This document shows positions 31,301 through 45,257 of a stretch of 64,000 bases of DNA, piece by piece. The notes under the pieces were generated by a model. The model saw only the letters and a program-made list of their open reading frames with translations, made no database searches and was not told the origin of the DNA. Source of the stretch: Spirodela intermedia (Eukaryota > Streptophyta > Magnoliopsida > Alismatales > Araceae); the NCBI GenBank assembly GCA_902729315.2, contig LR746266.1, positions 5,276,259 through 5,340,258 on the forward strand. The letters run 5' to 3'. How positions within the stretch are numbered: position 1 is the stretch's first letter; every line of letters starts with the position of its first letter. The translations under genes were made by a program, and so were the position numbers.

Positions 31301-34300
31301 TGTAACCCATCCTTCAAGCTTTCAAAAGGCCTGGCCCACCGGTTTTGGGCCATCTAGCCCAAAAAAAATTTACCCTTCTCTTTGTTGGAAGTGATATCCA
31401 ACTTCAATTTTCATCATCGTTCTAGCATGCTTCTTTGACTGGATGACACATTTTCATCTTCATAACTGTTACAGGTGTACAAAACTGGCAAATTTATACC
31501 TTAATAAAAAAGATGAACGTTTTGTCCAGAGTTTATTCTATAGTTTTAATGAAATATGGCCCTTACTTTTCAGATAGAGGAAATCTATGTTTATCATAAA
31601 ACATTATGCCGCAATTTTGATCTTTTCTCATTCACTTATTTCTTTCTAAAATGTTTGGTTGAGAGCTTCTGTTTGAATAAAGTAGAAGACTAAATAGCTG
31701 TTGGGTTCTTGGTTGACTGCTTAATGATGTGATAAATGGGTGCAGGGGAGACTTCAACTTGAATTACTTTGAAGATGGTATTCTCTCATCTGCTTTCATG
31801 GTTGGACTTCTGGTTGCTTCTCCAATATTTGCTTCCTTGGCAAAAAGGTTTTTTTTCTTTACTGATGTATTTAAATCTCTTTTGCAATTTTATGCAGATA
31901 GAAGGCCATGGATAGTGTTTTTATCAACAATTACAAAAGATCTGTGGTGTTATCGTTTTTCCAATCCTTAGGTTAATGTAGGCGGATTTTAGTTTCTACC
32001 CAAAAAGTTGAAATCTAGTTAGGGATTGTCTCTTATTGGTGTCAACGTGGAAAGGAAAAGAGGGGTGAGATAACATGCTGCTTTCTTTCTCTACTTTATT
32101 CCTTTCTAATTACCTAGACTGATAAGGGATCGTGGAAGGTTGAAGAAGATCATTGAAAACCTGCAATGACTTTTTTTTCTTTGAAGTTTCCCTAGGAAAT
32201 ATTCCTTCAGAAAGCTTTCATAAGAGTTTTAACGGATAGTCTGTATTGCCTTTATGTGGCCCTGGGGGTTGACCCTGCCCTTGAAGGTTAATATGGCAAT
32301 TCTTTGAGTACGGTAAGTATTCATTTAATCATCCTTTAATTGTGGGGTTTTAGTGACATTTTCGAGCTGGATCCTGCCACTTAAGTGGTTATAAAATGTT
32401 TAGACGATGCTTTTGGCATGCCGCTGTATGTGCCTCACGTGAAACATTTAGAAGAGTTTTTAAAATGATGTACCTAATTTGGTTGAGAACGAGTTATTAC
32501 TTATCACTTCCTCTGTTTTCTGTAAGAATTTTACACAAACCATACAAGGATAAACAGTCGGGAAAAATCTCTACTGCTTCTCAAATCATAGAACAGTTGA
32601 CAGTTATATGCAATTACCCTGGCCACAAAAAAAGGAAACTTCATGGATTAAGGAAACTGAACAGCAGATACTAACTCCTAATCACACGTTTTTCCCGCTG
32701 AATTATGTTCTGCTTCTCCTGTATCTTGACTGCCTTGTGTAAACCACGGCGCAGTTGCTGCCCCTCTCTCTCTCTCGTCCTCCTTCCCTCTCTGTGTCTA
32801 CTTCTGATACTCTTCTCCTATCTCTCTCCTTAACAATATACCCCCTTTCTCTCCATTATAAACTGTCTTCCGATTTCCTTTGTCGCTCATAAAGAGGAAG
32901 AAAGTAATGGGGAATTAACTCTTTCTCCCATTCCGTTTCCATTATCCTTGTTACGTTTCTTCCAGTGTCACCAAACGGATGTTAGATGATTGGTCAAGTT
33001 GGATGGTGAACTGCTCTCCCTTACATTTTGTAACTTATCTCTTTACCAAACATCCTTTCCACGTTCCTCTGAAGAAATAAAATCAATGCCTCAGCGTCTG
33101 CGATCCAAGATATTTCTATCACTCCCATTTCTTTTCCTCCCTCTCTAGCTACTTCCCTTCATAGCCTCTCCTTGGCAACCTCTCTGCCATATTTGCAGTT
33201 CCTTCGCGTTTAGTTTTTACCCTTTTTTTATTTCCTCTCTTTGGTCCTTTCTGTTGAGAGACCAGAAACAATGAGAAGAACGAATCAACTTTCTCTGTTA
33301 TTATGTCACCTCTAAAAGCTAAATTTTAATGAACCAGATCTTGTCTTCAGGTTATTTATTCCCAATTTTAATGAAGCATAACCTTTTAAAGCCCCAGAGA
33401 AGCTACTAAATAAATCTATGCGCTTAAAAGGTTAGTTCTGTCCATGTGTATCATCGTTTACGAGAAAATTGCTGGAAAATAACAGTATTAGTATACTAGG
33501 AGAATCTTCAGTAGTTTCTTATATCTCCAGATCTTCGTGGAGAAACACTTCTGGTTAAAATAATAATGTGGGTAAACTGCGGTAATCTAGATGAGATAAA
33601 GATCATGTAGACAGAATCTAATATGAATTCGACGTGAGCAGTCATATGTTGCTACGTAACCATTTGGAAACTAATAAATGAGGTTTCCTTTATTTGGAGC
33701 ATGTTCAGCTTTATTCTCAGTCAAATGATACTAGTATCTCCAAGGATAATGAATTGTTCCACACATCTAATCTTACATACCAACAAGTGGATGGTGAGCA
33801 ATAATAAATATGTTGTATGGAAATACTAACTATCAAGAGCCGTATTACTTTCATAAAAAAATGTTTAATTTTGTAATTCTAGTAGAACTCATTTCAATGG
33901 GCAAAAGGAAAAGGGTTAAGGATCATGCACTGGCATGCTTTCACTTTACATGTAGATAATTGGATATCGTTGCTTTGGAAGCTAGTTTCGATTTTTTACC
34001 GCTGACATGTCATATTACTTTTTCTTTGGAAGCTACTTTTGCTTTCATTCGTTATGTACAAATAGTACTAAATATCTTTAAAAAGGAATGAAAGAGAAGA
34101 GCATGCAAGTAATGGTAAACTTATGCGCCTGAAATAGTAAATCATTGGGAAAGTCGATGCCTAAACATATTACTTTGTATGCACCTTGTGAGTCATAAAA
34201 TTTGGACGTATTTGTCATATCCTTTGTACATTTTCTCTGCAGCCATAACCCGTTTAGGCTTATTGGAGTTGGACTATCAGTCTGGACTCTTGCTGCTGCG

Positions 34301-37300
34301 GGCTGTGGCTGTTCTTTTGGGTTTTGGTCCATTACAATTTGCCGAATGTAAGTAACGCATACCATTGCCATGTAAGATTTAATCCCTGGATAATCACGGT
34401 GGTCATCAGACTTAAGTTCTATCTTTCTAGGCTCGTGGGTGTTGGTGAAGCTTCCTTCGTAAGTCTTGCAGCTCCATTTATTGATGATAATGCCCCTAGT
34501 TCTCAGGTCTGTTTTTTTGGCTCGTTTCATATGCTTATCTGGCAATTTGATTTTTTTCACATTTAATTTGCTTTGAAGAATCATTGAGTATCTTAGTTTA
34601 GATTTTTGCAATTTACATCTCCTTGCATACTAGCTACATTTCAATGAGATAAATTTCAGACATTGACAGTTTGAAGGTTGCATTGTACATGATCTGGTAG
34701 ACTCATCTTTCTCTAAAAATGATTTTTAATTTTTATTTAGGAAAATATTCATTCAGAAAACTATTCCATTCTTTCAGCGAGAGAATTTTTGTGTGGTGTG
34801 CAGGCTAGAATCTATAAACATCTCCATGCTGTTGAGCATCTGAAACAAGTACCCCGTTCTTTTGGGGACACTGCGTCACCCTAAGTTTATTTTTTATTTA
34901 ATTTATTATTTGACTCTTATGTTCCCTGAAGAACTTGTTTCAGAAATGTTTTTCATTCGTCATCTGTCGTACCAAGATTATCAGTCTGCTTTTAACCGGT
35001 TATAAATGCTATCGAGGATGTGAATCCCTCTAGGCCTAACTGACTGATTCTAGTTCATGTTTACAGTATATTTATATAACTATCCTAGTCTCTCCGTTCT
35101 TAGAACATATATCATCTACCGAGATTACCTCGTTTTGTCCTGCGTTTGAGCAGTCAGGTTAATTGGTTTTGTCATATTACCCATTGATTTAATTTCTGTT
35201 GACAGAAAACAGCATGGCTTTCGATCTTCTACATGTGCATACCTGTCGGGATTGCATTTGGCTATGTTTATGGAGGACTGGTAACATTTATTTCTATGAA
35301 TTTCCTCACTCTGGAGAACTTTATTTCTTTGGATAAAATTTGAATGAAAATTGTTTTAATTCCATAATCTGTGTTTTATGTTTTTTCTTTTTCATTGTAT
35401 TTCGCAATCATCCTATTCTCTGATGAAAATAAAGTTCGCTTGCGAAAAAAGCTTTGCCGTGGTCTATCATTTTCCTAGAGCTGATTCACTCTCCCTTTGT
35501 CATTTAGACTCATGGTGATCAGTATGCCTCTGTTGGTAGAAAATGGAAATGTTGGTCTGACTAGAAATTTTTTATGAAGATTCTGCTTCACATTAATTTT
35601 AATCTAGAAATATTTTGCTTGGCTCTAGTAGTTTTTATAGGTGATAGACAGTTCATTTGTTGCCTACAGGTGATAAAGGCTCATATTTATAATTTTAGCC
35701 GATTGCTACTAAACACCAGGCCTCTCCCTGCACAATTTTTCTAGGAATATGGCTCCTAGCTTGGCACCGTATACAATCAATATAAAAGAGCTAGAAACAG
35801 CATTTTATCCTATGATTGTTGTTTCCCCATGCTTACGCCCAAACATAAGTCTGTAGATCCACCTCTGCTATGCCTAAAAAGAAAACCAGTCAGTTCTACC
35901 CTTCCCAAAAATAGAAGAAATCTTCAGTATTCTGAATAGGGTCGTTGCCCAAGATTTAATGTAGTATTCGTTCTTCTAACCATCTTTCAAGTTTTCTCAA
36001 ACGTAGAGAGTTCCTATTCCTAGTATCTGTTCTCCAGTAGTTTGGGCAATTTATCTTTCTGCTCTCACTCTATCTCTTCGTTTTTTTCGCACATCCTGAT
36101 GTTACTTCATCATCATTTCAATTTTATGTTTCCTTACCGTGTCGTAACCTACTTTGAACTACAAACAAAATGCCTATGAATTTTTTTTCCAGGACCAGAT
36201 GTATGTGATAAATTGTGTTTTTTGATGCTGATCATAGTGCTAAGTAAATGTATCTGAATTAAATCAGATCATACACAAATTATTGCTTCATATAGATTTT
36301 CACCAGGTTTCTTTAAATATGTGTTCTTTATGTAAAATATCAGGTTGGAGTTTACTTGAACTGGCGCGTTGCATTCTGGGGAGAAGCAATTTTGATGCTT
36401 CCATTTGCTATTTTAGGCTTCGTTATACAGCCATTGCAGCTCAAAGGTAGTATATATCCACATTTTTTAAGTGGCTAGCAACACTATTCATTAGTAATAC
36501 ATCTCACTATTTTGAAGTCGGACGTATGTGCGGATTCCCATGCATTCACAAGTCGCATAAAAAGTTACAAAATGGTGCTGTATGCCAAGTTTTTCGAAGT
36601 TATTATTTAGACATTTATTGTTCCTTCCTCCTCACTTGACTGATGTTCCCTAATGACAAATAAAGAATCATCCATCAGTATTTGTCTCAGTACCCATCTT
36701 AAAGTCCAACAGCTCAGCATATAATTGAGATTTCATGGCTTCCTCCTCACTATTTGGAATTTCATGAGGATTTCCTCTCAACTGTGTGAAGGGGCATGCC
36801 TCTCCGTGGTTTAATTAGGGTTCATGGCTCCTTCAATAGGTGCTTAGTGATCATATGTTGTCAATTTCATGTGCAGTTCCAAATGAGAAATATGATCCCG
36901 CCATTGAACTCAGTACCAGAAAGCGTCTATTATGGAAAATCTAACCCTCCCTTTCGATCTGTTGTAAAGTGTATGGCGTTCTTTTCCGAAGTCCATTTTG
37001 AATCCTCCTTTTTAAAGCTATAGAAATTACTGTAGCCTTATGAAATCTCCAATCTGCTCAATCTACCTACTGTGGAGGTTCCTTCCAAATGTGAGCTCCC
37101 TATTTCCCTGTCTTGGCTGGGTTCATGCGAATATATGTGGCACTGCGACGGATCTAATGTGATATTGTGGACTTATGGGAGTGCATCTCCCAGGGTCTTT
37201 CCATAACTGCCATTATCCTGTGACATCTTACGTTCATTCATTTTCTACATTTTGGAGAGATACTTGAGGCAGCCTACATGTAAGAGATGCTCATGATATC

Positions 37301-40300
37301 TGTTCTAACTCCTGTTAATACCTATCTATTCTCCTAAAACCTTGTCTCACAATTCCTTAGCTAAGGCAGCTAGCAAATGTCGAACTGAAATCTTTTTGAT
37401 TTTTTGATCACCAAATCCCTGTTCTCCTTTGATTATTTCCCAACGTGCATCATGTGACTATGCATTCTTTCTATTCCCGTGACTTAGGAATCTTATCTTG
37501 AGTGGATTTCTATTGCTTCCCTGTTCTATGCATTCTTTCTATTGACTATGCTTCCCAACACATGCATTTCTATTGCTTTATACTTGGATTTTTTTTCTTA
37601 TTACCCATGCAAACGTGTATTCTAAACGCTCATGGATTTTTATTCATATATTCATTTCAATTATTTGATGTCCGGTTATTCAGGTTTCACTTCTTCTGAC
37701 ACGAAAAAGTATTGTTCTTTGGAGAAAGAGGTTATTCCAGAAGTTCAAGTCATTTCGGGTAGGTTTCTGTTGACATCAGCTCTCAATTAAATTTTGGTAA
37801 TATCCAAGGTTCTTGGATAAAGATTCTCTCCATATCATACAACATGATTCAAGATATTATTATATGAACTTCCCTACTTATTTTTTCAAGTTTCGAAGGT
37901 TCTAAATTAAATAAGCATAGGATACTTTGGGGGGGAGGGGGGAGGAATAGCCTAAGTCAACCATTGGTCCTAGGGGAAAAAATTGCACATGACGCGCTAA
38001 ATTCTTCAAGAGATTTAGCCTGTCCTTGACCTACACTACTTCTGTAGGAGTTGTGATGGTGCAACCATGTCTGATACTCCACTAAACTTAGCTTTAAGTT
38101 TCAAGAGTTCACTTTGGAGAAGTGTCATCAATGGGATGCAGTTGACTAGGAGCCTTGTCTGGCCTAGTCTTTTCGGCCTTGAGTACAAAAGGTAAGACCA
38201 GAAGTGACGATGGCTTGACTATTGCTTATCTGGGTCAGGCCCAAGCTTTGCTGGGCCTGTATAGAAGGACATGAGCTCCGTCCAGAATGGATGAAATTCG
38301 TCCCAAAGCAGCAGACGTCAGCATACCTCTCATCATGGGCCCAGCCTTGGAAAAATGTCCTAGCATGAGGTCATTAATATCCTCAATAAGAGGTAAATCA
38401 TTGGGCCAGAAGTTCGGGCAATGTGGGTGGTTATGTAATTGGATCTACATAAATATTCAGCCTAGAGGCTCATATTAAATAATTTTTCCAATTGTACTGG
38501 ACACAAGGTACATTATGTTTCTTTTGATCTTAGTTAACAATAGCGAGGATCTTTGAGTTCCCACCCAAGTGGAATCCTGGCTTGGCCTGGCCTGAATTCA
38601 TCAATTTAGTAGAAAAACAGAGAGGGGGGGACAAGGGCAAGGCAATGATTGCATCAGGGAGACTAGAAGTGGAGAAAATTATCAGGGGAAAGGTAGAAGA
38701 TCACAAAAAAAGGGAGAGGAATTCTTATGTGGCCTTCAGATAGTGGTAACAACAATCAGCAATTCTAATTCTGGTAGTAATGCCATCATCTATGGCATTT
38801 GAACGTACCATGCTCCTTCTTCTAGACATCAGAAAACCATTAGGATATCATTAATGGACAAATGATATCACGAACAAAGCCAAAATGAATGATCATGCTA
38901 AGATTTTGCTAAATGGCTTTTCATGCTTAGAATATCTTCTAGTGGTTTAATTTTTTATTTTTAAAATGAGATAATTCCCAGCTATTATGTCGTTTTTTAT
39001 GTCGGATACTTATTTTCAAGCGTTCACTAATCTGAATTGAAATAAACCGCCTAAAATTTATGGGTTCCCTTTCCCGCTCTTTTTTTATTAGTGGTAAAAA
39101 GTAATAATATGAATGTACGTGGTCCCAAGTAATCACTAATCTGAATTGGGATAACCCACCTAAAAATGGTTCGTTTAAATGCTGTAAAATAATGATAACA
39201 ATAATAACCTCAATGGATATGCAGCAACATTCTGACCATTCTGTGAACTTATCCTTTTGAAGAGCTGCTACATTCCCGAATAGAGACCATCAAGCATTCA
39301 ATTGCCAGCATTTCGTTTGGTATGCTAATTCCCGGTCCTGTTGAACTTCAGGCTAGGGCTCAGGGCACATCTCTGAAGCCAGCCACTGACCAAACCCTGA
39401 TAGGCTCTAGAAGACTAATACCACGCTAGGAGGATCTATTCGGAGTGTCAAGATGCCATGTGAATGTGATGAAGGTGAGTTACGGTGGTGTGGTGGAGTT
39501 CCATGGGGTTCCTGTTGAGGAGAGTGGTGGAGTTCCATGGGGTTAAAGTAGAAGAATAAAACTGTGAGGAAACTTGGGAGTTGTTTTGGGCAGCAGAAAA
39601 GAGGATGCTATGTTGTTTGCAGCATGTGCCAACGTATTACAGACGGGCAGGACCTGCTGCATCTCTAAGCCTATCATTCCTGTTGAAAGTTGTCTGTCTT
39701 TTCTCATATATGTGCTAACTTCATACCTTGTCATTGACGGTCCTAGAATGAATTTGTTACCATAAAATTTTTACGCATCATGTTTTTGTTTCAGATGAGC
39801 CTCCCAGGGATGAAGAATTAATTGATGGAGCAACTATGACGTCGACCTCGTATGTCTAACTCATGCCTTTACTGCTGAGGTTTTGAACATCTATATATAT
39901 ATATATATATTGACACGAATTTCATTAAAAAAAACAAGGAGGGTTTGTCCCTGCATTTTTTTCTTTTCATGCTGCTCGCTACTAGTTTTTATGTTTTGGC
40001 TATTTCTTGTTGCACTGTCCTCTGCAGATTTTAAACTGTGGTTTTATATCTCCTTGCTCTTGTGGTTACCTTTACTTCTACTCTTTAGACACTCGTGTTT
40101 AATCTCGTTTACAGTTGGAAAAACATTTATTTCAGTTTTTTAGTTTATATAATGGCTAACGTTTCCTTACCACAATTTATGAGAACTCTTCAGAGTATCA
40201 ATCTTTTCAATCTTATCAGGATATTCATCTTGAAAAATTTTACTTTATCCATCCGTTTTTTCTTTGAATTCAGAAGAGCACAATTTTAACACCTAGTCAC

Positions 40301-43300
40301 CTTCCATGCGATTTGTTGCATTATTTGACAAAGATTTCCTCTATATTTTATTCTTTATTTGTCTTAAACACTATATTGCATTCTTTATGTTTAGCGTCTC
40401 TATTTGCTTTGAAAATAGAATTCCGATGTTCTCATAATGATTATGCATGATTCATTTTCATTAATTCAGGTTATTTAATATGCATGGTTTTATTGTGGCA
40501 GACCTAAAAGTACATTGAACATTCTGAGTCAACTTGTAGTGTTGTGGAAAGATTTGAAAGTTCTCTTGCATGATAAGGTTTACGTCATCAATGTATTGGG
40601 TAAGCGTTTTAACTCTCTCTTTATATGACTGATAATCTTTGATGAACCTCCATTTTATGTCGTCCATCCTACAAAATGTATCAAAGTGCTTCATGTTCTT
40701 CAAAAGGATTATATATCTATCTATATCACTCTCCATGTTTTAAATGGATGGCCATTTTTCTGGATGTACTCCAGAGGTGAAGGAAATTTTATTCTTTGGG
40801 ATATTTGTATCTTAGCTATAGAATTACTTTTTTAGTAATTTGGAATCGATATTTAGGTAACTTACTCTTTTTCTCAGGTTACGTGGCTTACAATTTTGTT
40901 ATTGGTGCCTATTCGTATTGGGGTCCAAAGGCTGGCTACGCAATTTACAATATGGTAATGTGTTGAATGAGCATGGAGGACTCTATTTAATTTTATGTAG
41001 CAGATTTCATGAGATTTTTCGAACGGTAAAATTATAATGGGGCATCCTTCATTTTACTATCCGATGTTTCTAATCACGATTTTTTGTATTAACAAAGATG
41101 GAACACTACAATACCTATCTTCACTTGCAAGCCAATTTTTGGGCTTTGTAACATGTAGAACAAAAAGGGAACCAGTACAACTTAAAACCAAATGACAATT
41201 AGTAATGTAAGACTCATATATACACTTTTGTATTAACCAATATGATATTATTTCAATGTTCTCATATGTGTATCTTCCCCAGGAAAATGCAGATTTGATA
41301 TTTGGAGGAATAACAATAGTATGTGGGATCTTTGGGACACTAGCCGGTGGTTTTGTTCTTGATGTCATGCACGCTTCCATATCCAACGCTTTTAAGGTAA
41401 ACCTTAGATGCACTAGCGGATATTCTTGTTTGTCAGAATTAATGATGTTGATCACCTACAGCTGTTACAAGATAAATCTTTTTGACTCTTTTTTGTTTGT
41501 TTCTTTTTGGAAATGATTATTGAAATGGTTCTTTGAACTTTCTTTTTCAATTGCAGCTGCTTTCTGGAGCAACTTTTGTTGGGGCCGCATTCTGTTTTGG
41601 TGCCTTTTGTTCAAGGAGTCTTTATGGTTTCATATCACTGTTTGCAGTTGGGGAGTTGCTGATTTTCGCAACACAGGCACTGACTCTATATTTTGATATC
41701 CATTACTTCTTCACACGACGCGTTGTTGTGTTGTCTCCCTCTTTTGTGACATTTTTTTTTTGCTTGTTAATTTATTATTTCTATAAGATTAGATCTAAGG
41801 TTTGTGCTTTTTATGGGTTATCAGTCTCTTGTTTTTGAAGATAGAATAGAACTGATTCCGGTTCAAAGCTTAAGAAAGTACTCTTCCACACTTGATTATG
41901 AAGTTCTTGAACTGGAATATTAGGTTTTATGCCTTCTTCCTGGATTAAACTTTTTTTTGTTTTCATCACCCGCTTTTCAGGGCCCCGTGAATTATGTTTG
42001 TCTTCATTGCGTCAAGCCTAGCTTGAGACCACTATCAATGGCTATGTCTACTGTTTCCATCCACATATTTGGTGATGTGCCATCTTCACCTTTGGTTGGG
42101 ATTCTCCAGGTTTGTCCTATGGCTTCACAGTTATACATGTTTATGTATGTGATGGTTTTTTCTCCTGATGCAAGATTAGCTATTTGGCTCGTGAGCACTC
42201 ATATCGAATTTTATCAAACAAATGCGATCAGATTCAATACATTACAGGAACATTAGGTTCACAGTAGAAATGGACCCCTTGGAAGTTTTTTCGAGCGTTT
42301 GGAATATGCTTGAAAAAATAAGTAAAGAGCGTTTGGAACATTTGTCCCTTTGGAACTTCCAAGGTGCTTTGGAGTTGGAAAAGGAGAGCTCCCATGGCCC
42401 TAAAAGAGCAGAAAATGGCATCATCTGCACTGTCAAAGGATGTGTAAAGCCACCTTACCGAGGAGATAGTGAAAGATATCTAGCGTAGTGGTTATTCAAG
42501 AGGAGGAAAAAGGGGGAACGGCGAAAACATTCCATATATGTGAGCATGAGGCTATTTTTTAAACAAGGGGATTAAGAAACATACTAAGGCAGATAAAATC
42601 AGTTCAGGGCGTAGAATAATGTACCAAGTACTTATTTATGCGGAGTCACTCTATTCTTTCTTTGTGATATTTGGAAAAAAAATGAAGACATTCCTAGGCA
42701 CCTCCATGCCCTAGGGACTGTTGAAATGAGCCTGCACAAGGCTTTGGAGAGAGTACCGAGAGACAGTATGAACGCTCTAGATTTCTGTAGTGAGATTGTG
42801 TTGGAATTATAGCATAGCTGCCATGCATAGAGCCATGGATTATGATTTGAATTTTACTAAATAAAATCTCTAGAAAAAAATATAGATACTTTTTCTTTCA
42901 GGGTATCTTGTGGTAGCCTATTATCTTAAAGATATCCTTGGAAGTGTTTGAATTCAGCCAATGTTGTGGGAACTGACATCCAATGAGGAAATGCCAGAGG
43001 GGTTAAGACTTTAAAACGGCTACAGGTCTCTTCTGTGGATTAAAACGTCCCAATGTCCGTGTCCATGGAAGTTTCAGTTTTTTCATGTTTATAGACAACG
43101 ATCTTGCAACAACATTCGGCATACTTTTACCAGTATCAACAATTCTTCCCCACATATGCTTAGTAAAACGGTCAGGATTCGCTGTACATATCTGATTGAC
43201 TAATCATTTGTTTTTCTTAGATTTTCACTCGAAGCGCCTCTTAATGGATTAATTATCCACCTTAGAAATCAAAATTTGGAAAGTCTATGATCAGGGTGTC

Positions 43301-44766
43301 TGCTAATTAAATCAAATGTCCGTTTCCATAGGCATTTACCGGACGCCATCTACTGATTGTTTCCTCGAATTAAATCAAATCTCCGTTTCCGTTAAATATT
43401 TTTTTAAGTTGAATATGGAGGAGCTTTAAGGTGGAACTGTGCTTACAAGAAGCAAAATGCTGAAGGGTTGTTCCTTTAGATGGGTAGGGAACTTGGGGTA
43501 CAAATCTTTGTGATGCTTAATATATTCTTGAATTTAATCTGTATGTCTTAATTTTTTCTTTCTCTTAGCGTTTGTTTGGCAAGCTGCTGTTAAGTTACAT
43601 TTTATGTTGGATGGCCATTCAAAGGATGCCAAAAAAAGAGTTGTAGGGAATGATTTTGCCTAAACTCAATGGACTTCGTGAATTGGTTTAATGGTAACAC
43701 AGTCCCTGATCCATTGAGATAGAATTATAACGGTGGAAGTTAGGATTCTTTGCAGTGTTTTGGGCCGCCTGGATTGAGTGAAACAGGAAACGTTTTCCGT
43801 AGGCATTAGCAAATTAGCAGAGAAGCAGAGTCATCCTTGCTGGTTTTGGAAAATACCCAGAACTACTTAGAACATGTAAACCGAGAGGGCAGGGAATTCC
43901 TGCTAACTCGTATGTTCCCACTTTTTTTTCATTCTCGTATTTCTGTTCTAAATACTTGTTAAATCAGAAGTTAAGCTTTTTTATCTTCAATTTTGGAACT
44001 GGTGTTGCAGTTTTGAGGTTTCCAGTGGTGCTAAAGAATCTTGCTCTTTTTTTTTTCTACCTTATCTATAATGAAATATCAGGGAAAATAAGAGGGGTCG
44101 GGGGCACCCAGATGTGGGTAAGAAGAGAAGAAATCGCTGAAAATGCAAATGTCAATAAAAGCCCACCTCATATAGAAATATGGAATAAATCCACTTATGC
44201 TCCTGTCAATGCAGAGATGTAAAGGGAGCTAGTGAAGACTTTATCAAAGGAGCTAACTCGCTAATAAATTTATTGATATCTTTCTTGGAACCACTAATAA
44301 GAAATCGTTGATACTTGCTTAAAGCGTTGACATGCTCGTTTAATCTATGGTTTCAACTTCAGGACTATGTCAACAACTGGAGGGTCAGCGCTGAAGTTCT
44401 GACATCCGTTCTGTTCATTGCAGCTGGGATATGGTTCATAGGTATGCTTCATTTGTTAGTTTCATGCAGTGCAGGTAGAAGTATGGCAGTCTGGCCTAAG
44501 AAACCAAAGTTTATTTCCACTACCTTGGTCATGATTTGAATTGCCAATTCACCAAAAGATATTGAAAATATTAGAGATACCCATATTCCCTGATTAGCTT
44601 TGTGAGTGGAACTGTTCTTGAAGAACCTCTTCTCCCAAATTTGGCAGGCGTTTTTCTTCCAAGTACAGATAGGTCCAATGAAGTAAGCGCCCATGGCGGC
44701 GCCCCGTCTGCCGATAGATCGCCATTGCTTGATGGAAATCCTGTGGAAACAAGTGACTCTGCTTAG
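28361..44766 (+). CDS. Spinster-type MFS transporter (probable sphingolipid transporter)
   Basis: Sixteen exons: 28361-28440, 30374-30505, 31746-31847, 34243-34347, 34431-34506, 35206-35280, 36344-36446, 37684-37758, 39795-39849, 40502-40599, 40878-40954, 41283-41396, 41557-41676, 41981-42109, 44363-44441, 44648-44766; 512 aa. It matches the Arabidopsis Spinster homologues (At5g65687 family, about 480-510 aa). Membrane segments begin at INMLNYIDRGTIASNGVNG (residues 36-54) and continue through GILSSAFMVGLLVASPIFA, GVGEASFVSLAAPFIDD, YVAYNFVIGAYSYWGPKAG and FGGITIVCGIFGTLAGG. The central loop (about 225-290) is hydrophilic and the tail carries SPLLD. Animal Spinster proteins export sphingosine-1-phosphate or lysophospholipids; the plant substrate is not known. 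An upstream in-frame ATG (28232) exists, but a short N terminus fits the family. Intron 13 seems to begin with GC. Confidence 0.92.
28441..30373 (+). other. Intron 1 of the Spinster-type gene
   Basis: A 1.9-kb AT-rich intron (GTAGGA to TTTTGCAG) with a CA-rich microsatellite near 29003-29027. No gene recognised. Confidence 0.85.
30506..31745 (+). other. Intron 2 of the Spinster-type gene
   Basis: A 1.24-kb intron (GTATGT to GGTGCAG). Near 31270-31370 several GGCCCA/TGGGCC-type motifs sit in a short stretch, resembling promoter DNA, but with no transcript support. Confidence 0.8.
31848..34242 (+). other. Intron 3 of the Spinster-type gene, 2.4 kb
   Basis: The longest intron of this gene (GTTTTT to CTCTGCAG), with a CT-rich stretch at about 32763-32880. 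No coding relic was readable. Confidence 0.8.
35281..36343 (+). other. Intron 6 of the Spinster-type gene
   Basis: A 1.06-kb AT-rich intron (GTAACA to ATATCAG). Nothing recognised. Confidence 0.85.
36447..37683 (+). other. Intron 7 of the Spinster-type gene
   Basis: A 1.24-kb intron. The phrase CTATGCATTCTTTCTATT appears twice about 66 bases apart (near 37460 and 37526), a small local duplication. Confidence 0.8.
39025..39165 (+). repeat. Imperfect 32-base direct repeat
   Basis: CACTAATCTGAATTG followed by A/GATAA-CC-CCTAAAA occurs at 39025 and 39134, 109 bases apart. Confidence 0.75.
39490..39544 (+). repeat. Perfect 21-base direct repeat, 34-base period
   Basis: GTGGTGGAGTTCCATGGGGT plus a final T occurs at 39490-39510 and 39524-39544, within Spinster intron 8. 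Confidence 0.85.
42110..44362 (+). other. Intron 14 of the Spinster-type gene, 2.25 kb
   Basis: Runs from GTTTGT to AACTTCAG. It includes an imperfect direct repeat (AATTAAATCAAAT-TCCGTTTCC at 43305 and 43368). Frames open at 42222-42488 and 43956-44222 look like chance. Confidence 0.75.
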
Positions 44767-45257
44767 TATTGGTTCCATGGCGCAAGAGTCGCAGCCTGCT
44801 GCGAGCATCAGACATCCTGTCAGGTGATTGGAAGCTGCTTTGATCTCCTTCTGACAGGCAGACCGAAAGCGGAGCATCCTCAAGCTCCCACTGGGTTTCC
44901 ATTGGTTGTCATGGAGTATGGAACAGAAAGAAAAACCTTGTCTATCTCATTGTATATGCTTATCTTTTCTTGTATCAATCTGTGTATTTATTTATCTCTG
45001 TACCCACCCGGCACCTTAATGCTAATTAGATGAGATTTTTCTCTTCTTGGAGCAGCTTCCCTTTGGGATTGGATGCATCTCTTCATTCATTCAGCCGCCA
45101 TGTTATAATCACAGTGGAAACGATATTCTATCAATGGAAATTTAGTCAACCGCTTGGAATGGAGCGATTACTTGAAAAATTGGTAGAAACATGCATGTTT
45201 ATTCAGTGGGCTGAGAGCTGGAGAAGGATCGTCTGCCGAGTCAACTCAGCTCATTTC
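44767..45257. other. Convergent 3' ends of the transporter and pyrophosphatase genes
   Basis: Only 491 bases separate the two stop codons, so the 3' UTRs meet or overlap here. The plus-strand TTGTATATGC/TTATC-rich stretch near 44945-45000 could serve transporter polyadenylation. No gene seen. Confidence 0.6.

Larger units (their letters stand above)
37759..39794 (+). other. Intron 8 of the Spinster-type gene, 2 kb
   Basis: Contains two direct repeats: a 32-base imperfect pair (39025-39056 and 39134-39165) and a perfect 21-base pair (39490-39510 and 39524-39544). No transposon gene is visible. Confidence 0.75.

Noticed and set aside
39889-39910. TA-rich alternating tract, considered as a regulatory or structural element
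   Set aside because: It is a plain AT dinucleotide microsatellite in an intron.
42222-42488. An 88-codon plus-strand frame in Spinster intron 14
   Set aside because: No recognisable domain, and it is bounded by good splice sites of the flanking exons.
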